Assembly: GCA_016617855.1 (NCBI GenBank)
Contig: JAECUM010009832.1
Span: 81,133-145,132 of the forward strand
Length of the DNA stretch: 64,000 nt
Source of the DNA: Megalonaias nervosa
Lineage: Eukaryota; Mollusca; Bivalvia; Unionida; Unionidae
Reading direction: 5' to 3'
Made by a program: the position numbers and the translations under genes. Shown in pieces: positions 63,090 through 64,000 of this stretch; the stretch's first letter is position 1; each line of letters starts with the position of its first letter. The notes below the pieces were generated by a model. It saw only the letters and a program-made list of their open reading frames with translations. It was not told where the DNA came from and searched no databases.

Positions 63090-64000
63090 TACACAAAGCC
63101 ATGTCTGGATAATAAACATTATTACAGGATTCCTGTCTGGATGACAAATACCGTGTGATGTGCCATGTCTGGATAATAAAATTATTATAGGATTCCTATG
63201 TGGATGACCCAATACCATGTGATGTGCCATGTCTGGATAATACACATTGTTACAGGATTCCTGTGTGGATGACCCAATGCCATGTGATGTGCCATGTCTG
63301 GATAATACACATTATTACAGGATTCATGTTTAGATGACCCAATACCATGTGATGTGCCATGTCTGGATACAGACTGCTGTGTGGATGACCCAATACCATG
63401 TCTCGATAATAAACATTATTACATGATTCCTGCGTAGATGACCCAATGCCCTGTCATATGCCATGTCTGGATAATTACAGATTCCTGCGTGGATGACCCA
63501 ATGCCCTGTCATATGCCATGTCTGGATAATTACAGATTCCTGCGTGGATGACCGAATGCCCTGTCATATGCCATGTCTGGATAATTACAGATTCCTGCGT
63601 AGATGACCCAATGCCCTGTCATATGCCATGTCTGGATAATTACAGATTTCTGCGTAGATGACCCAATGCCATGGCATATGCCATGTCTGGATAATTACAG
63701 ATTCCTGCGTAGATGACCCAATGCCCTGTCATATGCCATGTCTGGATAATTACAGATTTCTGCGTAGATGACCCAATGCCATGGCATATGCCATGTCTGG
63801 ATAATTACGGATTCCTGTGTGGATGACCCAATGCCCTGTCACATGCCATGTCTGGATAATTACAGATTCCTGCGTGGATGACCCAATGCCCTGTCATATG
63901 CCATGTCTGGATAATTACAAATTCCTGTGTGGATGACCCAATGCCCTGTCATATGCCATGTCTGGATAATTACAAATTCCTGTGTGGATGACCCAATGCC
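63090..64000. repeat. 55-bp satellite, running off the window end
   Basis: About 16 copies of a 55-bp unit ('gatgacccaatgccctgtca', 'tatgccatgtctggataatt'). Left units are longer and more variable (with 'aataaacattattacaggat'); right units are nearly uniform, so growth is towards or beyond 64000. Confidence 0.94.

Overview
The window is animal nuclear DNA: AT-rich, with small exons in phase, long introns, tRNA-derived SINEs, solo LTRs and many micro- and minisatellites. The repeats (a RUDI/V-SINE-like tRNA SINE, a dispersed repeat carrying a 'gaccttgacctttgacc' core, DIRS-like and pogo-like relics) point to a lophotrochozoan, most likely a bivalve mollusc. That assignment is inference from recalled repeat families, not from a search.

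One protein-coding gene spans almost the whole window on the minus strand: an orthologue of FKBP15 (WAFL, 'WASP and FKBP-like'), an endosome/actin-associated coiled-coil protein. Twenty exons (E1 at 61891-61989 to E20 at 132-356) were placed by hand with canonical GT-AG borders. They join in one uninterrupted frame of 2,526 nt (842 codons). Reading right to left they encode the end of a WH1-like domain, a complete FKBP domain over three exons, an acidic/proline/serine-rich linker, a Met/Gln/Pro-rich segment with a polyglutamine patch, and a long coiled coil. The first coding exon(s) lie beyond position 64000 and the C-terminal tail lies beyond position 1. No second independent gene was found; the longer reading frames elsewhere come from tandem repeats whose period is a multiple of three, or from decayed transposons.

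Layout. 1-10.7 kb: C-terminal coiled-coil exons, minisatellites of 53, 31, 135 and about 47 bp, and a hAT transposase relic. 10.7-20 kb: a DIRS-type gag-like relic, two solo LTRs, a MITE, a 59-bp satellite and a SINE. 20-26.3 kb: central coiled-coil exons, one with a GA microsatellite directly behind its donor. 26.3-43 kb: Pro/Gln-rich exons, a 51-bp-arm hairpin, and 51/55/56-bp arrays. 43-55 kb: the FKBP domain exons, a nuclear-receptor-site repeat, a decayed DIRS-like pol and two related SINEs. 55-64 kb: a solo LTR with target duplication, a pogo-like transposon whose transposase motif has become a minisatellite, a 41-bp array split by an insertion, the last WH1 exon, and a 55-bp array running off the end. 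By adding the intervals listed, tandem arrays fill roughly a fifth of the window.

There is no sign of a novel multi-gene system. The notable points are the unusually complete FKBP pocket in this FKBP15, the repeat arrays lying against splice sites, the transposase-derived minisatellite, and the decayed DIRS elements.
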